Source: Actinomycetales bacterium Ga0077552
GTDB taxonomy: Bacteria; Actinomycetota; Actinomycetes; Actinomycetales; Microbacteriaceae
Reading direction: 5' to 3'
Length of the DNA: 7,398 nucleotides
Assembly (NCBI GenBank): GCA_001464255.1
Contig: LNFD01000247.1
Span: 1-7,398, forward strand
Below, in pieces: positions 6,738 through 7,398 of this stretch (positions are counted from its first letter, which is position 1; each line of letters begins with the position of its first letter). The notes under the pieces were generated by a model. That model ran no database searches. It was given only the letters and a program-made list of their open reading frames with translations, and was not told the DNA's origin. The position numbers and the translations under genes were made by a program.

Positions 6738-6741
6738 TCAC
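6738..6741 (-). promoter_or_regulatory. GTGA start/stop overlap coupling pyrE to the septum-like gene
   Basis: On the minus strand the bases GTGA contain both the GTG start of the septum-like gene (6741-6739) and the TGA stop of pyrE (6740-6738). This 4-nt overlap is the usual sign of translational coupling. A CTGGGG stretch about 6-12 nt upstream, within the last pyrE codons, could act as a weak ribosome-binding site. Confidence 0.75.
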
Positions 6742-7286
6742 GCGAGCCCCAGGTCGCCCAGCCCGATGGCGGCGCGGTACTCGTACCCGGCCTCCTCGAT
6801 CACACGCCGGGCATCCGTCGCCCGATCGACGACGACGGCCACGGCGACGACGGTCGCTCCGGCGGCCTCGAGCGCGCGGGCCGCGGTGAGGGGCGAACCG
6901 CCGGTCGTCGAGGTGTCTTCGAGCACGATGACGCGCTTGCCCGCGACGTCGGGGCCCTCGACCTGCTTGCCGCGGCCGTGGTCTTTCGGCGCTTTGCGCA
7001 CGACGAAGGCGTCGTAGGCGAGGCCGCGAGCGGCACCCTGGTGCAGCACGGCCGAGGCGACGGGGTCGGCGCCCATGGTGAGGCCGCCGACGGCGTCGAT
7101 GTCGGGGATATCGGCGATGAGGTCGACCATGACCTGGCCGATGAGCGGGGCGACGCGGTGGTCGAGGCTCACCTTGCGGAGGTCGATGTAGTACGACGCG
7201 GTCGCGCCGCTCGTGAGCGTGAACTCGCCGTGGAACACGGCCTCGTCGCGGATGAACTGGATGAGCTGATCGCGCGCCTCGGTCAC
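6738..7286 (-). CDS. pyrE: Orotate phosphoribosyltransferase
   Basis: This 182-residue enzyme joins orotate to PRPP to form OMP, the fifth step of UMP synthesis, in the cytoplasm. The PRPP-binding signature VIVLEDTSTTGGS (119-131) is complete. The mobile catalytic loop FVVRKAPKDHGRGKQVEG (94-111) carries the expected lysines and histidine (K98, K101, H103). N-terminal GEFTLTSGATASYYIDLRK (20-38) matches the orotate-binding region. The length is normal for a bacterial PyrE. The GTG start at 7286 lies 6 nt after a TAGAGT hexamer, supporting a leaderless message. Its TGA overlaps the GTG of the septum-like gene as GTGA, so the two are probably translationally coupled. The gene is divergent from the exonuclease III gene across 45 bp. 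No attenuator or PyrR-type leader is possible in such a short upstream region. Confidence 0.96.
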   Translation of the reverse strand: MTEARDQLIQFIRDEAVFHGEFTLTSGATASYYIDLRKVSLDHRVAPLIGQVMVDLIADIPDIDAVGGLTMGADPVASAVLHQGAARGLAYDAFVVRKAPKDHGRGKQVEGPDVAGKRVIVLEDTSTTGGSPLTAARALEAAGATVVAVAVVVDRATDARRVIEEAGYEYRAAIGLGDLGLA

Positions 7287-7292
7287 CCGCTC

Positions 7293-7298
7293 ACTCTA
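7293..7298 (-). promoter_or_regulatory. Putative -10 hexamer (TAGAGT) for pyrE, leaderless
   Basis: On the minus strand TAGAGT is followed by gagcgg and then the GTG of pyrE, a 6-nt gap. The GAG/CGG bases are too close to the start to serve as a Shine-Dalgarno sequence. No clear -35 is seen upstream, where the divergent exonuclease III promoter also lies. Confidence 0.6.
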
Positions 7299-7318
7299 GT
7301 TCGTCACCCGCGCATCCG

Positions 7319-7324
7319 TAGGCT
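7319..7324 (+). promoter_or_regulatory. Putative -10 hexamer (TAGGCT) for the exonuclease III gene, leaderless
   Basis: TAGGCT ends 7 nt before the ATG at 7332. The GGGGAG at 7325-7330 is only 1 nt from the ATG, which is too near for a normal ribosome-binding site, although a role in initiation cannot be excluded. The hexamer and spacing match those at 4818-4823. Confidence 0.55.
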
Positions 7325-7331
7325 GGGGAGC

Positions 7332-7398
7332 ATGCGCATCGCCACCTGGAACGTCAACTCCATCCGCACGCGCCACGGCCGCGTGGTCGACTGGCTCG
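7332..7398 (+). CDS. xthA: Exodeoxyribonuclease III (AP endonuclease), 5' end only
   Basis: Only the first 22 codons are inside the window, and the gene continues past the right edge. The translation MRIATWNVNSIRTRHGRVVD matches the start of exonuclease III / EEP-family AP endonucleases, in which WNVNSIR is the highly conserved first beta strand and loop and N7 is part of the metal and active site. The family cuts DNA at abasic sites and removes 3' blocking groups in base-excision repair. Placement next to, and divergent from, pyrE fits an actinobacterial chromosome. The symbol is given by family resemblance; the rest of the protein cannot be examined here. Confidence 0.85.
   Translation, partial: MRIATWNVNSIRTRHGRVVDWL

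Larger units (their letters stand above)
5645..6741 (-). pseudogene. Septum-formation-family-like, proline-rich single-pass membrane protein, disrupted by an apparent -1 frameshift
   Basis: Two frames together make one protein. The N-terminal frame (GTG at 6741) covers about 111 codons and is acidic then extremely Pro/Ala-rich. From about 6406 the second frame continues to a TGA at 5645. Adding one base at the coding-strand CGGC (6408-6405) restores 365 residues, reading DPETVV-RATELMRQPEEGG. The restored protein has a cytoplasmic Pro-rich region (1-110), an acidic segment (LDELFGAESFQEYEEAL), and one transmembrane helix (about 178-199). An outside PSPTATPSPTPTATA linker leads to a C-terminal domain with four cysteines (248, 265, 305, 344). 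ECLEPY, VVDCAEPHGGQ and the late YFCF resemble the Septum_form family, found next to actinobacterial membrane proteins and named for a weak link to division. It overlaps the pyrE stop by 4 nt and is probably translated from the same mRNA. Without the extra base, the first frame would give a 185-residue product without the membrane helix. Confidence 0.8.

Noticed and set aside
1..7398. CRISPR array, tRNA/rRNA, insertion sequence, integrase or attachment site
   Set aside because: No spaced direct repeats, cloverleaf-like intergenic sequence, transposase motif or terminal inverted repeats were seen, and every gap between genes is 82 bp or shorter.

Overview
The window is very GC-rich (about 70% or more by eye), with tightly packed genes, GTG/ATG starts, and at least six gene starts that carry a TAnnnT hexamer 6-9 nt upstream and no Shine-Dalgarno sequence. 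Together with a DUF222/HNH gene, a pyrE gene and a Septum_form-type membrane protein, this points to a high-GC actinobacterium, most likely of the Microbacteriaceae. The family assignment is inference; nothing in the window is a phylogenetic marker.

Layout. On the minus strand at the left end lie a small SnoaL/DUF4440-like protein (31-402) and, upstream of it in the same direction, a SpoU/TrmH-type RNA 2'-O-methyltransferase (434-1063). Divergent from these is a 446-residue acyltransferase-3 family membrane protein (1125-2465). Next on the plus strand is a DUF222/HNH endonuclease-like gene (2544-3814) with an apparent one-base frameshift. A 14-bp tandem repeat spans its stop codon. Then follow a solitary beta-class DNA methyltransferase (3897-4820) and a HAD-IIA/NagD-like phosphatase (4831-5628). 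Converging on the phosphatase from the minus strand is a frameshifted, proline-rich, single-pass septum-formation-like protein (5645-6741). It is joined to pyrE (6738-7286) by a GTGA start/stop overlap. Divergent from pyrE, the first 22 codons of an exodeoxyribonuclease III gene run off the right edge (7332-7398).

How the genes relate. Most look like independent short transcription units. pyrE plus the septum-like gene, and the RNA methyltransferase plus the DUF4440-like gene, are the likely operons. pyrE serves UMP synthesis, exonuclease III base-excision repair, the HAD enzyme probably a nucleotide or sugar-phosphate dephosphorylation, and the SpoU enzyme RNA modification. I found no defence island, mobile element, CRISPR array, tRNA or rRNA, and I do not see a new multi-gene system. 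The points worth a second look are two frameshifts that look like the same event (one base missing at a coding-strand CGGC), the uniform leaderless-promoter architecture, a -10 hexamer sharing bases with a stop codon, a tandem repeat that puts a TGA in each of the three frames, and the methyltransferase without a restriction partner. No gene-free stretch exceeds 300 bases; the longest is 82 bases.
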